Source: Lactiplantibacillus pentosus
GTDB lineage: Bacteria > Bacillota > Bacilli > Lactobacillales > Lactobacillaceae
Direction of reading: 5' to 3'
DNA length: 64,000 bases
Assembly (NCBI RefSeq): GCF_003641185.1
Contig: NZ_CP032757.1
Location: 2,046,001 to 2,110,000 of the forward strand
In this document: positions 47,874-57,413 of the stretch, in pieces
How positions within the stretch are numbered: the first letter of the stretch is position 1
Layout of the letters: the number at the start of each line of letters is the position of its first letter
Translations under genes and position numbers: made by a program
The notes under the pieces: generated by a model
What the model saw: the letters and a program-made list of their open reading frames with translations, nothing else
The model's database searches: none
What the model was told of the DNA's origin: nothing

Positions 47874-49151
47874 TTAGAAGAAATATCGTTGGATATCATT
47901 CCAAGTGACTAAAATCATTAATAACATCAAGAGGCCAAAACCAATCAAGGTAATGACACTTTCCGTTTCCACTCGTAGTGGTTTACCCCGAATGCCTTCA
48001 ACAATGTTTAATAATAGTTTACCACCATCGAGGGCTGGAATTGGTAATAAATTGACAATTCCCAGGTTGATCGACAAGACTGCCAGCAAATAAATCACCG
48101 TTCGCAGACCTGATTTAGCCGCTTGCGAGGTCGTGGCAAAGATAGCGACCGGGCCACCTAAATCGTTCAAACTGAAGCCATGCGTGACCATCCGGCCGAG
48201 GACCTGAAAAATCTGTTTGGTGATATTCCACGAGCCCGTAAACCCATAGGCCAATTTGGCACCAAAACTCTTGTCAGTCTTCGTCGCCCACATCACGCCG
48301 ATTTGGCCGATACGATTACCAGAGACCGTCTTAGCAGCTGGTGTTACCGTAATTTTTTTGGTTTGACCATCACGTTTGATCGTCAAACGCAACCATTGCT
48401 TGGGACTGTCTTGAATCAGGAGCGAAATCGACTGCGCACTGGTCATCTTTTTACCATTGACAGCGACAATTTGATCACCTTTTTGAATCCCAGCTTGGCG
48501 TGCAACCGAATTGGCCGTCGTCGCCGAAACATTAGTCGTCGTACTCGTCACGCCACCCTGCATGAACGCCAGGATTGCAAACGTGATGATGGCTAAGATG
48601 AAGTTATTCATGGGACCAGCAAAATTGGTCAGCATCCGCTGCCAAAGCTTGGCTGACTGAAATTGAACATCTACTGGGGCAATCTGCACCTCAGTCCCAT
48701 CACTTTCGATAATGGTCGCATCGTGGTCGACTGAATAACGTTTAACTTCGCTCTCGTCGCCATTCTCATAGCCTTCGATCCATAGCTCGCGCTCTAAGTC
48801 GGTCGCCGTGACAGATAGCGGAATCCCGTTGAACAACGTCGTCTTCTTACTAGCATTGATTGAATGGACGATGCCATCCTGACCGATCTGTAAGCTGACT
48901 GGCGTTCCGGGTTTCAGTTCCTCATCTTCATCGTCAGCGACTCCGGCCATCCGCACGTACCCACCAATTGGCAAGAAACGTAACGTATAAGTCGTCGCAT
49001 TCCGCCGAAACGCAACTGCCTTGGGTCCCATCCCAACAGAAAATTCACGCACCAAAATCCCAGCCTTTTTGGCAAAATAGAAGTGCCCAAATTCATGGAC
49101 GATAACCAAGATTCCGAAAACGATAATGAACGTAATAATTGTAACGATCAA
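47874..49151 (-). CDS. rseP: Site-2 protease RseP (RIP metalloprotease)
   Basis: A 425-residue intramembrane zinc protease. HEFGH at residues 19-23 lies in the first membrane helix; a PDZ domain (QAGIQKGDQIVAVNGKKMT, near 222) is on the outside; the second zinc ligand site is NLLPIPALDGGKL near 372. Homologues cut anti-sigma factors and signal-peptide remnants. The start is a TTG with GGGGC upstream. Order cdsA-rseP-proS is common in Gram-positives. Confidence 0.95.
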   Translation of the reverse strand: MIVTIITFIIVFGILVIVHEFGHFYFAKKAGILVREFSVGMGPKAVAFRRNATTYTLRFLPIGGYVRMAGVADDEDEELKPGTPVSLQIGQDGIVHSINASKKTTLFNGIPLSVTATDLERELWIEGYENGDESEVKRYSVDHDATIIESDGTEVQIAPVDVQFQSAKLWQRMLTNFAGPMNNFILAIITFAILAFMQGGVTSTTTNVSATTANSVARQAGIQKGDQIVAVNGKKMTSAQSISLLIQDSPKQWLRLTIKRDGQTKKITVTPAAKTVSGNRIGQIGVMWATKTDKSFGAKLAYGFTGSWNITKQIFQVLGRMVTHGFSLNDLGGPVAIFATTSQAAKSGLRTVIYLLAVLSINLGIVNLLPIPALDGGKLLLNIVEGIRGKPLRVETESVITLIGFGLLMLLMILVTWNDIQRYFF

Positions 49152-49187
49152 TTTAGCGCCCCTTTCTTCCGCGTTTCGGGTATTCGC

Positions 49188-49973
49188 TTAGAACAAGCCG
49201 AATAAGTGTGCAATTGGGAAAACTAATAACATACTATCAAAACGGTCTAAAATCCCACCGTGTCCTGGTAAAATCTTACCAGAATCTTTAACGCCATAGT
49301 AGCGTTTTAAGGCTGATTCGACGAGATCGCCGAATTGCCCCACGATTGATAAGACAATCGTAATCAAAATCATACTGATGGCACTCGCATAACCGACGTG
49401 GAACCCGATGGCAAACGCACTGGCGATGATGACACCAATCACGCTACCACCGATGCAGCCTTCCCACGTCTTATTGGGACTAATGGGTGTCACCTTATGT
49501 TTACCAAGCTTGCGGCCAACCATGTACGCACCACTATCTGTCGCCCACACGATGAACATTAAGAACAACAACATTTCAACGTTGATGCCACGTGCCGCGG
49601 TAAAGTAGTTAAAGCCCATCCCAATATACAAAATACCAAGCGTCAACACACCCGCATCATCGAATGAGAACCGATTGCGTGACCAGACCGTGTGCAGCAA
49701 CAACAGAATAACTAAGAAGTAAACCACGTATTCTTTATTGAGCTGATCTGGTAACCCGTTGAACCATTTTGTCGGCGCAATTTGAATCATAACTGCGAGC
49801 ATACTAACGATGGCTTCAAATGAAATCAATAGTTTCTTACGCATGATGAGTAATTCACTCATCGCGATGGCACCGAGCAACATGGCAACGATGTCTAAAG
49901 TAATCCCACCCACAAAAATGACTGGGATAAATAAAATTAACGCAACGACTGCCGTAATGACCCGTTGTTTCAT
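49188..49973 (-). CDS. cdsA: Phosphatidate cytidylyltransferase
   Basis: A 261-residue polytopic enzyme making CDP-diacylglycerol from phosphatidic acid and CTP, the branch point of phospholipid synthesis. About seven membrane helices are visible, and the C-terminal signature KDSGKILPGHGGILDRFDS near residue 228 is complete. GGGAG precedes the ATG. It follows uppS by 15 bases. Confidence 0.97.
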   Translation of the reverse strand: MKQRVITAVVALILFIPVIFVGGITLDIVAMLLGAIAMSELLIMRKKLLISFEAIVSMLAVMIQIAPTKWFNGLPDQLNKEYVVYFLVILLLLHTVWSRNRFSFDDAGVLTLGILYIGMGFNYFTAARGINVEMLLFLMFIVWATDSGAYMVGRKLGKHKVTPISPNKTWEGCIGGSVIGVIIASAFAIGFHVGYASAISMILITIVLSIVGQFGDLVESALKRYYGVKDSGKILPGHGGILDRFDSMLLVFPIAHLFGLF

Positions 49974-49988
49974 ACTGAAAACTCCCTT

Positions 49989-50768
49989 TTATTTATGATC
50001 AGACAACCCGCCGAAGCGCCGATCACGACTCTGAAAGTCCGCGATACAAGCTTGCAGGGTCGTCGCTGTGAAGTCTGGCCACTTGACATCCGTGAAGACC
50101 AGTTCACTATAAGCAATCTGCCACATTAAGAAATTTGAGATTCGTTCTTCACCGCTCGTTCGAATCAGCAAATCTGGATCATTATAAGGGGCAAGTGGTG
50201 CCGTCATCAACGCCGCGTCGATGGTCGCATCATCAATATCAGCGACATCTAATTCACCATCACGCACCCGCTTGGCAATCTGTTGCACACCCGTCACGAT
50301 TTCGGCTCGCGAGCCATAGTTAAGGGCAAAGTTTAACACCATACCGTCACACTGCTGCGTATCCGCAATCGCATCTTGAACGGCTTTTTGCGTGGCAACG
50401 GGCAACCGGTCGATATACCCCATCACCTGTACCCGCACATTATTCTTGACTAAATCGGGAACGAACGTGTCAAAGAAACTCACGGGCAGCTGCATCAGGT
50501 AATTGACCTCGTCAGTTGGCCGCTTCCAATTTTCAGTAGAAAATGCATACAGTGTCAAGACTTTGACGCCTAAATCACTGGCTGCGATGGTAATTTTTTT
50601 GACCGTGTTCATGCCTTCTTTGTGTCCAGCAATTCGCGGTAAGTGCCGTGACTTTGCCCAGCGGCCGTTGCCATCCATAATGATGGCGATGTGTGCTGGA
50701 ATGCGGTTTGGATCCAGTTGAATCTCAGTTTGATCGGCAGGATCATCCTTATTAAAAAAAGCGAACAA
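49989..50768 (-). CDS. uppS: Undecaprenyl diphosphate synthase
   Basis: A 259-residue cis-prenyltransferase that builds the C55 lipid carrier for peptidoglycan and teichoic acid. The catalytic Asp is in IAIIMDGNGRWAK near residue 33; YAFSTENWKRP near 83 and RTSGEERISNFLMWQ near 205 are the other signatures. The start is a TTG with GGAGG 6 bases upstream. First gene of its operon. Confidence 0.97.
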   Translation of the reverse strand: MFAFFNKDDPADQTEIQLDPNRIPAHIAIIMDGNGRWAKSRHLPRIAGHKEGMNTVKKITIAASDLGVKVLTLYAFSTENWKRPTDEVNYLMQLPVSFFDTFVPDLVKNNVRVQVMGYIDRLPVATQKAVQDAIADTQQCDGMVLNFALNYGSRAEIVTGVQQIAKRVRDGELDVADIDDATIDAALMTAPLAPYNDPDLLIRTSGEERISNFLMWQIAYSELVFTDVKWPDFTATTLQACIADFQSRDRRFGGLSDHK

Positions 50769-50803
50769 AGCGCACCTCCATAAAATTAGCTTAACTATGC
50801 ACT

Positions 50804-50812
50804 ATTTTACCA
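50804..50812 (-). promoter_or_regulatory. Extended -10 promoter of the uppS operon
   Basis: Minus strand TGGTAAAAT, about 35 bases before uppS and just after the frr terminator. Confidence 0.55.
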
Positions 50813-50841
50813 AAAAATGCAGCAATTAACTATTCGTCAAC

Positions 50842-50870
50842 AAAAAAAGGCTTGAATTTCTCCAAGCCTT
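50842..50870 (-). terminator. frr terminator
   Basis: Minus-strand AAGGCTTG with CAAGCCTT and a run of seven T's. Confidence 0.9.
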
Positions 50871-50887
50871 AATAAATTGGTCGGTAA

Positions 50888-51451
50888 TTAGCCTTCCAAA
50901 ATTTCTTTTTCTTTGTCCGCCACGATCGCGTCGACATCCTTGCCGGCTTGATCGGTCAGCTTTTGGGCTTGATCTTCCAACTGATGAAGTTGGTCATCAG
51001 TGAATTGACCATCCTTGTGGCCCTTCTTCAAAGCTTCCATGGCGTCACGCCGAACGTTCCGTACCGCAACCTTCGCACGTTCACCTTCAGCCTTGACATC
51101 CTTGGCTAATTCTTTCCGGCGTTCTTCCGTCAATTGTGGAATCACCAACCGAATGGCAGAGCCGTCATTAGCAGGACTGATTCCTAAATCTGAAGCCAAA
51201 ATTGCCTTTTCGATTTCCTTAAGGGCGCTCTTATCAAACGGTGTCACCATTAAGACCCGTGGTTCTGGGACCGTGATTGCGGCCATCTGATTCAATGGTG
51301 TTTGTGCGCCATAGTAATCTGCTGAGATCCGGTTCAACAATGAGGCGTTGGCGCGTCCGGCACGAATGTTACCTAATTCGCGTTGGAGTGCGGCTTCAGC
51401 CTTCTTCATCCGTTCTTGTGCTTCTTTTAAAATTGGTTCTGTGACTGCCAT
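50888..51451 (-). CDS. frr: Ribosome recycling factor
   Basis: A 187-residue three-helix-bundle protein that splits post-termination ribosomes together with [21 protein letters not shown] near residue 26 and the C-terminal coiled coil are typical. It starts one base after the pyrH stop with AGGGGGA upstream; an in-frame ATG 42 bases earlier lies inside pyrH. Confidence 0.97.
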   Translation of the reverse strand: MAVTEPILKEAQERMKKAEAALQRELGNIRAGRANASLLNRISADYYGAQTPLNQMAAITVPEPRVLMVTPFDKSALKEIEKAILASDLGISPANDGSAIRLVIPQLTEERRKELAKDVKAEGERAKVAVRNVRRDAMEALKKGHKDGQFTDDQLHQLEDQAQKLTDQAGKDVDAIVADKEKEILEG

Positions 51452-51452
51452 C

Positions 51453-52202
<750 letters not shown>

Positions 52203-52207
52203 CTATT

Positions 52208-52216
52208 ATTTTACCA
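52208..52216 (-). promoter_or_regulatory. Extended -10 promoter of pyrH-frr
   Basis: Minus strand TGGTAAAAT, 33 bases before pyrH, after the tsf terminator. Confidence 0.55.
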
Positions 52217-52304
52217 TATATTTGAATTAGCGTTTGGCTTGCAAGCACAATCCGCGCGAAAAATTAACCGAATTCTCTTTTTAAAGCGGCTTCACGCCCT
52301 GGCA

Positions 52305-52350
52305 ACAAAAAAGAGACCGCGGCAAAAAATGACTTTTTGTCGCAATCCCC
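52305..52350 (-). terminator. tsf terminator
   Basis: Minus strand: GCGACAAAAA and TTTTTTGCCGC form a hairpin around GTCA, followed by GGTCTCTTTTTT. Confidence 0.65.
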
Positions 52351-52375
52351 AATTAGCTAATCCTTTAGACAGTAA

Positions 52376-53254
52376 TTAGTCTTTGATTTGGCTCATAACT
52401 TCATCGATAAAGTTGTCAGCCTTCTTTTCGATTCCTTCGCCAACTTCGAAGCGAATGAATGCGTTAACCTTGCCACCCTTTGATTCAACAAAGTGTGCAA
52501 CCGTTTGGTCAGAATCCTTAACGAATTCTTGGTCGTCTAAGCTGATTTCTGAGAGCCATTTGTTCAAACGGCCTTCAACCATCTTTTCAACGATCTTTTC
52601 AGGTTTACCTTCGTTCAAGGCTTCCTTAACTAAAACTTCTTTTTCGTGTGCTAACCGGTCAGCAGGCACTTGTTCGCGGTTAACGTATTCTGGGTTGATG
52701 GCAGCAACGTGCATGGCAACATCTTTAGCAGTTGCACTGTCCGCACCGTCTAACACAACTAAAGCGGCAATTTGGCCACCGTTGTGGATGTATGAACCAA
52801 AGTTTTGGTCGGCACCCTTTTCAACCACTTGGAAACGGCGAAGGCTGATCTTTTCACCAGTAACTTGAGTCGTTTCGATAACGTCATCTTTGATCGTACC
52901 GTTAGCCGTCTTTAAAGCTAAGGCATCGTCAACAGATGCTGGGTTTTCTTCTGCGATCTTGTCAGCAACTTCAGCGACTAAGTCCTTGAACTTGTCAGTT
53001 GAAGCAACTGAGTCAGTTTCACAGTTGATTTCAACAATGGCAGCCTTGTTGTCTTTGATGGCAACAGCGGCGATACCTTCAGCGGCAACCCGGCCACTCT
53101 TCTTTTCAGCCTTGGCAACCCCTTTTTCACGTAAAACGTCAACGGCTTTTTCCATGTCGCCTTCAGTTTCAACCAACGCCTTTTTAGCGTCCATCATACC
53201 AACACCGGTTTTATCACGAAGTTCTTTAACTTGTGCTGCAGAAATCTTTGCCAT
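52376..53254 (-). CDS. tsf: Elongation factor Ts
   Basis: A 292-residue guanine nucleotide exchange factor for EF-Tu. The UBA-like N-terminal domain has [15 protein letters not shown] near residue 13; the core domain has [11 protein letters not shown] near 76. Length is normal. It follows rpsB after about 100 bases that contain a terminator-like hairpin. Confidence 0.98.
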   Translation of the reverse strand: MAKISAAQVKELRDKTGVGMMDAKKALVETEGDMEKAVDVLREKGVAKAEKKSGRVAAEGIAAVAIKDNKAAIVEINCETDSVASTDKFKDLVAEVADKIAEENPASVDDALALKTANGTIKDDVIETTQVTGEKISLRRFQVVEKGADQNFGSYIHNGGQIAALVVLDGADSATAKDVAMHVAAINPEYVNREQVPADRLAHEKEVLVKEALNEGKPEKIVEKMVEGRLNKWLSEISLDDQEFVKDSDQTVAHFVESKGGKVNAFIRFEVGEGIEKKADNFIDEVMSQIKD

Positions 53255-53288
53255 AGTTTACTCTCCTTTGAGTCTCTTGTTTTTAGAT

Positions 53289-53340
53289 AAAAAGCTGCCC
53301 ACAAAATCAGGCCGTAATGGTCCGCGATTTTTAGGCAGCC
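53289..53340 (-). terminator. Terminator-like hairpin between rpsB and tsf
   Basis: Minus strand: GCTGCC pairs with GGGCAGC, with an inner AAATC/GATTT stem, then TTTTTA. It probably sets a lower level of tsf relative to rpsB. Confidence 0.65.
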
Positions 53341-53356
53341 TAATTATTTCAATTAA

Positions 53357-54160
53357 TTATTTGTCAGACTTTGCGTCGTTGTCGCCTTCAACAGCTTCAA
53401 CGATGTCTTCCAATGAATCAACGGACTTCTTAGCATCCTTGTCATCTTTGAAAGAATCTTCAGTAACGTCTTCGTCTTCACCTTGACGACCTTCAATGAC
53501 AGCGTCAGCCATCTTAGAAGTGATCAAACGAACGGCACGGATAGCGTCATCGTTTGATGGGATAATAACATCGATATCATCTGGATCGGTGTTCGTATCA
53601 ACCATGGCAACGATTGGAATGTTCAACTTTTGAGCTTCCTTAACCGCAATTTGTTCCTTGCGAGGGTCAACGATGAAGATAACGTCTGGAATCCGAGGCA
53701 TGTCTTCGATACCGCCCAAGAATTTTTCGAGCTTAGCCCGTTGCTTCATTAATAATGAAACTTCCTTCTTAGGTAAACGTTCGAAAGTACCGTCAGCTTC
53801 CATCTTCTTCAAGTCTTTAAGACGCTTGATCCGAGTTTGGATGGTGTTCCAGTTGGTCAAAGTCCCACCTAACCAACGATGGTTAACGTAGTATTGACCT
53901 GCACGAGTTGCTTCTTCTTCGATTGAATCTTGGGCTTGCTTCTTAGTCCCAACAAACAAGATAACGCCATCATCAGCGGCAGCGTCCTTAACGAAGTTGT
54001 AAGCTGAGTCGATCATCTTGACCGTCTTTTGTAAGTCAATGATGTAGATTCCGTTACGTTCCGTAAAGATGTATGGTTTCATCTTTGGGTTCCAACGACG
54101 AGTTTGGTGACCGAAATGGACACCGGCTTCAAGCAATTGTTTCATAGAAATAACAGCCAT
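53357..54160 (-). CDS. rpsB: Small ribosomal subunit protein S2
   Basis: A 267-residue uS2. [15 protein letters not shown] near residue 13 and the [15 protein letters not shown] stretch near 145 are signatures. The C-terminal 35 residues are an acidic tail of Asp, Glu and Ser beyond the conserved core. GGAGG lies before the ATG. Confidence 0.98.
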   Translation of the reverse strand: MAVISMKQLLEAGVHFGHQTRRWNPKMKPYIFTERNGIYIIDLQKTVKMIDSAYNFVKDAAADDGVILFVGTKKQAQDSIEEEATRAGQYYVNHRWLGGTLTNWNTIQTRIKRLKDLKKMEADGTFERLPKKEVSLLMKQRAKLEKFLGGIEDMPRIPDVIFIVDPRKEQIAVKEAQKLNIPIVAMVDTNTDPDDIDVIIPSNDDAIRAVRLITSKMADAVIEGRQGEDEDVTEDSFKDDKDAKKSVDSLEDIVEAVEGDNDAKSDK

Positions 54161-54309
54161 AATAAATGTGCCTCCAAAAATTTGTTTTATTCCTCCCCAC
54201 TGCTCATCTAATTACGACACTCTCCCGAGCACCGCCGTAATTATCCCAGTAGGTGTGAATTGGTTTTAACACCGAAAATTAGTATACCGAAAATCCCGGT
54301 TGTATGCAA
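54161..54309 (-). promoter_or_regulatory. rpsB promoter and structured leader
   Basis: Minus-strand promoter TTGCAT (54304-54309), 17-base spacer, TATACT (54281-54286). The leader of about 115 bases contains a perfect 8-bp stem TAATTACG/CGTAATTA (54209-54243), the kind of element by which ribosomal proteins regulate their own mRNAs. Confidence 0.7.
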
Positions 54310-54383
54310 GCAATTTCAGCAAGAATTTGTGAATTACAGAAAGTGTGTTAAAATACTATCTCGCATAGGGGGCTCACTTAATT

Positions 54384-55106
54384 ATGATAAAAGCCATCAT
54401 TTTTGATCTTGACGATACGTTATATGATCAAAAATCACCGTTCGTCGCTGCTTTAACCAAAACTTATCAATCGGTTTTAAGTCAGGACGAATTGGCAAAA
54501 ATATTTAATCGGTTCCACGATTTCAATGAACAAACCTTTAATCAAGTCATGGACACGACGATGAGTCTTGAAGCTTGGCAGACCGCTAGAATTCGCCACG
54601 CCTTAGCACCCATCGTCAAACACGTCAGTACCGATTGGGCCATTCAATTTGAAATGGCTTATCAACAGGCGCTCGACCACATCAGTTTGTTCGATGGACT
54701 GGCTGGCACGCTGACCAAGCTAAGCCACGCGTTCAAAATCGGCATCATTACGAATGGTCCAGCACCGATCCAACATCAAAAGCTGCACCAACTCCAAATT
54801 GAACATTTTGTTCACCCAGACAATATTTTCATTTCTGATGAACTGGGTATTGCTAAGCCGGACCCATCCATCTTCACCACTTGGGCACATCAGGTCGGCA
54901 TTAAGGCTAATGAAGCCGTCTATGTCGGTGATAATGCGGCGCTAGATATGACCAGCGCCAAACACGCCGGCTGGCAAACTTTTTGGTTTAATTATCGACA
55001 CAATGACCAAGTCACTCCAAGTGTCATTCCGGACCAAATCATTCAGAGCCCTGCTGAATTAAACGAGCTCCTACTGGCATTGGTTCAGGCAGCCAGTGCG
55101 TCGTAA
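54384..55106 (+). CDS. HAD-superfamily hydrolase (YjjG-like)
   Basis: A 240-residue haloacid dehalogenase phosphatase. Motif I FDLDDTLYDQ at residues 8-17, motif II Thr in IITNGP near 119, motif III Lys in GIAKPDPSIF near 154 and motif IV YVGDNAALDM near 179. The DDTLYD form and the helical cap resemble YjjG-type nucleotidases, but the substrate is not certain. It is alone on the plus strand, divergent from rpsB, with AGGGGG before the ATG. Confidence 0.88.
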   Translation: MIKAIIFDLDDTLYDQKSPFVAALTKTYQSVLSQDELAKIFNRFHDFNEQTFNQVMDTTMSLEAWQTARIRHALAPIVKHVSTDWAIQFEMAYQQALDHISLFDGLAGTLTKLSHAFKIGIITNGPAPIQHQKLHQLQIEHFVHPDNIFISDELGIAKPDPSIFTTWAHQVGIKANEAVYVGDNAALDMTSAKHAGWQTFWFNYRHNDQVTPSVIPDQIIQSPAELNELLLALVQAASAS

Positions 55107-55149
55107 GCCGAAGCATCGTGCGTTGATTTCGATTTTCAGCGATACTTTT

Positions 55150-55193
55150 AAAACAGACCTTAGTCAGCGAGCTTGGCTGAGGTCTGTTTTTTG
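55150..55193 (+). terminator. Terminator of the HAD gene
   Basis: AAAACAGACCTTAGTC and GGCTGAGGTCTGTTTT pair with few mismatches and end in TTTTTT. Confidence 0.9.
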
Positions 55194-55419
55194 TTGCGCG
55201 ATTTGCGACAGTCTTGATTGTTAACCGTATACATATTAAAAAGACGTGATACCCGTCCCAGTTGCCTTGGTATACGTCGTCTGCTTGTGCAGTCTTAACA
55301 GTTCGTTAGGTTTATTTATATTGTCCTGACCCGTCTTAAGCAGCTGTACAACTTCGATTAATTGACCTGTATCCTTTCCAATTTGAGATGCAGTTCACTC
55401 GTTGTCAGATGTCTGTCCG

Positions 55420-55541
55420 TTGTACCGATTGCGCCACCGTGATATGATATCACATGCAGAGGAAGGGCTACTTGACCTAGCCTACACCCGCATGTATGAC
55501 GCAATATCTCAACTTGCTACATCGTACGAGATTGCTTTTTT
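55420..55541 (+). ncRNA. Candidate small RNA, possibly a type I toxin relic
   Basis: Promoter TTGTAC (55420-55425), 17-base spacer, TATGAT (55443-55448); start near 55455. The transcript has GAGGAAGGGCTACTTGACC followed by CTAGCC, a stem that would hide the ribosome binding site, and ends in a terminator GCAATATCTC/GAGATTGC with six T's (55501-55541). A 22-codon frame (55492-55560), MYDAISQLATSYEIAFLL at its start, resembles the opening of short holin-like toxins but runs through the terminator, so it may be decayed. The rest of 55194-55836 shows nothing else. Confidence 0.4.
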
Positions 55542-55836
55542 ACTGTCGTTAAAAACTTAAACCACATTATATCAGTTTTAACCCTGATGTATTTTGCACG
55601 GCTTAAATTTAGGACTGCACGACTGTAAATGTCATACGCGACTGCAAGCAAAGGATAGCTTGAACTGCCGATACGACAATCATCAAAGTCAAGCACCATC
55701 ATGACGCATCGCAACACCTCATTCAATTTCAATTAACTTTTGTAAGTGTTGTCCTGTGCCATCGCTGCGATGTACCACACGGCCTAATTACCCGTATGCA
55801 GCAAATAGCTGATCGTATCTCCTTATTCGGTTCCAA

Positions 55837-55893
55837 TAAAAAAAGTGTGTTCTAGCCTTCTTAAAAAGAAGTTTAGAACACGCTTTTTATTTT
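55837..55893. terminator. Bidirectional terminator
   Basis: AAAAAGTGTGTTCTA and TAGAACACGCTTTTT pair around an inner CTTCTT/AAGAAG stem, with A and T runs on both sides. Confidence 0.75.
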
Positions 55894-55933
55894 TCAGTCT
55901 ATGCGACGAACATCGACGCTTATGGCTTATTAA

Positions 55934-56068
55934 AAATCCAGACTAGATACGGCCGCTGCTTTTGAGCATAGTCGCTGGCTTTGCGAGACGCACAACATCA
56001 CGGCAATTCTACATGCGATGGAACCAGCACCATATCAAAAACTTATGGCCTATTTGTACCGCCTATAA
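55934..56068 (+). pseudogene. Possible C-terminal gene relic
   Basis: A 44-codon open stretch with no start codon, opening directly after a TAA and ending in TAA. Its translation has a protein-like composition (for example FEHSRWLCETHNITAILHAM). No family recognised. It ends on the stop of the convergent membrane-protein gene. Confidence 0.25.
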
Positions 56069-56260
56069 ATGGATTTTGCGATAAATATAGTTATTCAAAG
56101 GCTTATCAACACTCGTCAGGTACATTAACACCATGGCGACAATAAAATACACGATATTAAAATAGACATTATTAAATAAATAGATTGCAAATGCCACCAT
56201 AAGGATCAAAAGTAAAAATGAAATCCACGAAATGAATGTTTTTAACCGTTTTTCTTTCAT
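56063..56260 (-). CDS. Small two-helix membrane protein, unknown function
   Basis: A 65-residue protein with a basic start (MKEKRLK) and two membrane helices at residues about 10-28 and 30-48, followed by a charged tail. I do not recognise it. GAGGAGG lies 6 bases before the ATG at 56260, which decides the start over an ATG 15 bases earlier. It begins about 35 bases from the end of repeat E. Confidence 0.65.
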   Translation of the reverse strand: MKEKRLKTFISWISFLLLILMVAFAIYLFNNVYFNIVYFIVAMVLMYLTSVDKPLNNYIYRKIHL

Positions 56261-56294
56261 TGGTTGCCTCCTCAATAATCCTGAAATATAAATA

Positions 56295-56990
56295 TACGCG
56301 TTGTGCTAGTTAATTTGTCATGATTCATGGTTAAATCATGACAAGTTGGCGTCCTGTTCGTCAGCCGATACGCGCCTTAGTCCAGCCTCTACAGTCGGGA
56401 ACCCGCTCGAATGGCAGATGAACAGCCACCTATCTGGGTGCAATTACCCACTGAATATTAAGTGACTGGTCCTTCAGGCAAGCTTTTAGTTGGTATCGAT
56501 AAAGGCTTATAGCATTTAATTACTGAGAAGATTCCTGAATGCTATTTACACCTCTCAATACCACAAATTCAATGGCAATTAGTCTTGAAATGAGTCGATG
56601 AAATTGTCGTCGTTTATAATTTGAGACTTTGCTATCTCAGGCGACTAGAGAAAATTCTGCCAATTTCAGTGAAACTGCGTGTTCGAAGTATTAAATCATG
56701 GATAAGGAAGCTAAACAATTATTAGAAAACAGTCTGACCCGAACACGTTTCATCCATACTGCAGCTAATGTGAAAGACCAGTATTTAAGACGTGGGTTGT
56801 CGGCTTAAATCTGTGTCCATCGCGTTCCAGCGTTGTCATAAATACCTGGAAGCCGGTGTAGGACGAACAACACGACAGCTTTACACTAAGTCGCACTTTT
56901 TCCAGCGACCCTCAGCTGGCAGCACTTGAACTTAGAAATTGTCATGATTTAACCATCTTTAAGGCTAAATCATAACTAGCACAACGCGTA
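56295..56990 (-). repeat. Dispersed foldback repeat, copy E (terminal repeats intact)
   Basis: About 695 non-coding bases in the opposite orientation to copies A-D. The ends TACGCGTTGTGCTAGTT (56295-56311) and AACTAGCACAACGCGTA (56974-56990) are perfect 17-bp inverted repeats, and similarity continues inward through GGTTAAATCATGAC on both sides. The left module is nearly identical to B over about 120 bases (27440-27550). The inner right domain of B (28045-28190) is missing, joined at a GCTGG/GTCGG match. No clear target duplication was found. Confidence 0.85.
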
Positions 56991-57143
56991 AATGTGTATA
57001 AAGCTAATAAGCACGAATTCTCGGCTTTTCGATGCACAGTGTAATATAACCAATCGCCTAAAATTTCAGCTTTAATAATTGCTGGTTTGAGTGCATTTCA
57101 CAAGATTCAGGCGACGAGTTCACGTTTTTCCTTCTTGGCGCGC

Positions 57144-57307
57144 TTAATTCGTCGTTGAAACAATTTTACCATTATCGAGCGTCTTCTCAAATGCATGCGC
57201 CATCCGTGCTGTGTAATTCCAATTGAAGAAGTACAGAATGGCATCGCTTTCTACCGGTCGACAGCTGCACGCGCAATCTTGGAATCAATTCCTTCTAAAT
57301 TGAACAT
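57144..57307 (-). pseudogene. Frameshifted gene relic
   Basis: Minus strand: from the ATG at 57307 an 18-codon frame (ending AARAAVDR-like, IARAAVDR) meets a TAG; shifted by one base, a protein-like frame continues as DAILYFFNWNYTARMAHAFE and ends with TAA at 57144. No ribosome binding site. The family is not recognised. The remainder of 56991-57310 holds nothing else. Confidence 0.35.
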
Positions 57308-57310
57308 GAA

Positions 57311-57358
57311 AATAAAAAAAGATGATAACAAGAAATCAAAAAGATTTTCGTTACCATC
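57311..57358 (-). terminator. ldhD terminator
   Basis: Minus-strand imperfect stem GATGGTAACGAAAATC with GATTTCTTGTTATCATC, then seven T's, about 55 bases after ldhD. Confidence 0.8.
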
Positions 57359-57413
57359 CATTTTACAAACCGAAACCTAAGTCTCAGTTGCTTTTAATTA
57401 ACGATTGTCGAAA

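Noticed and set aside
55517..55732. 71-codon minus-strand frame
   Set aside because: No good start signal, and it overlaps the candidate small RNA terminator; composition is not convincing.
57195..57380. 61-codon plus-strand frame
   Set aside because: No ribosome binding site, and it crosses the ldhD terminator on the opposite strand; the minus-strand relic is the better reading.
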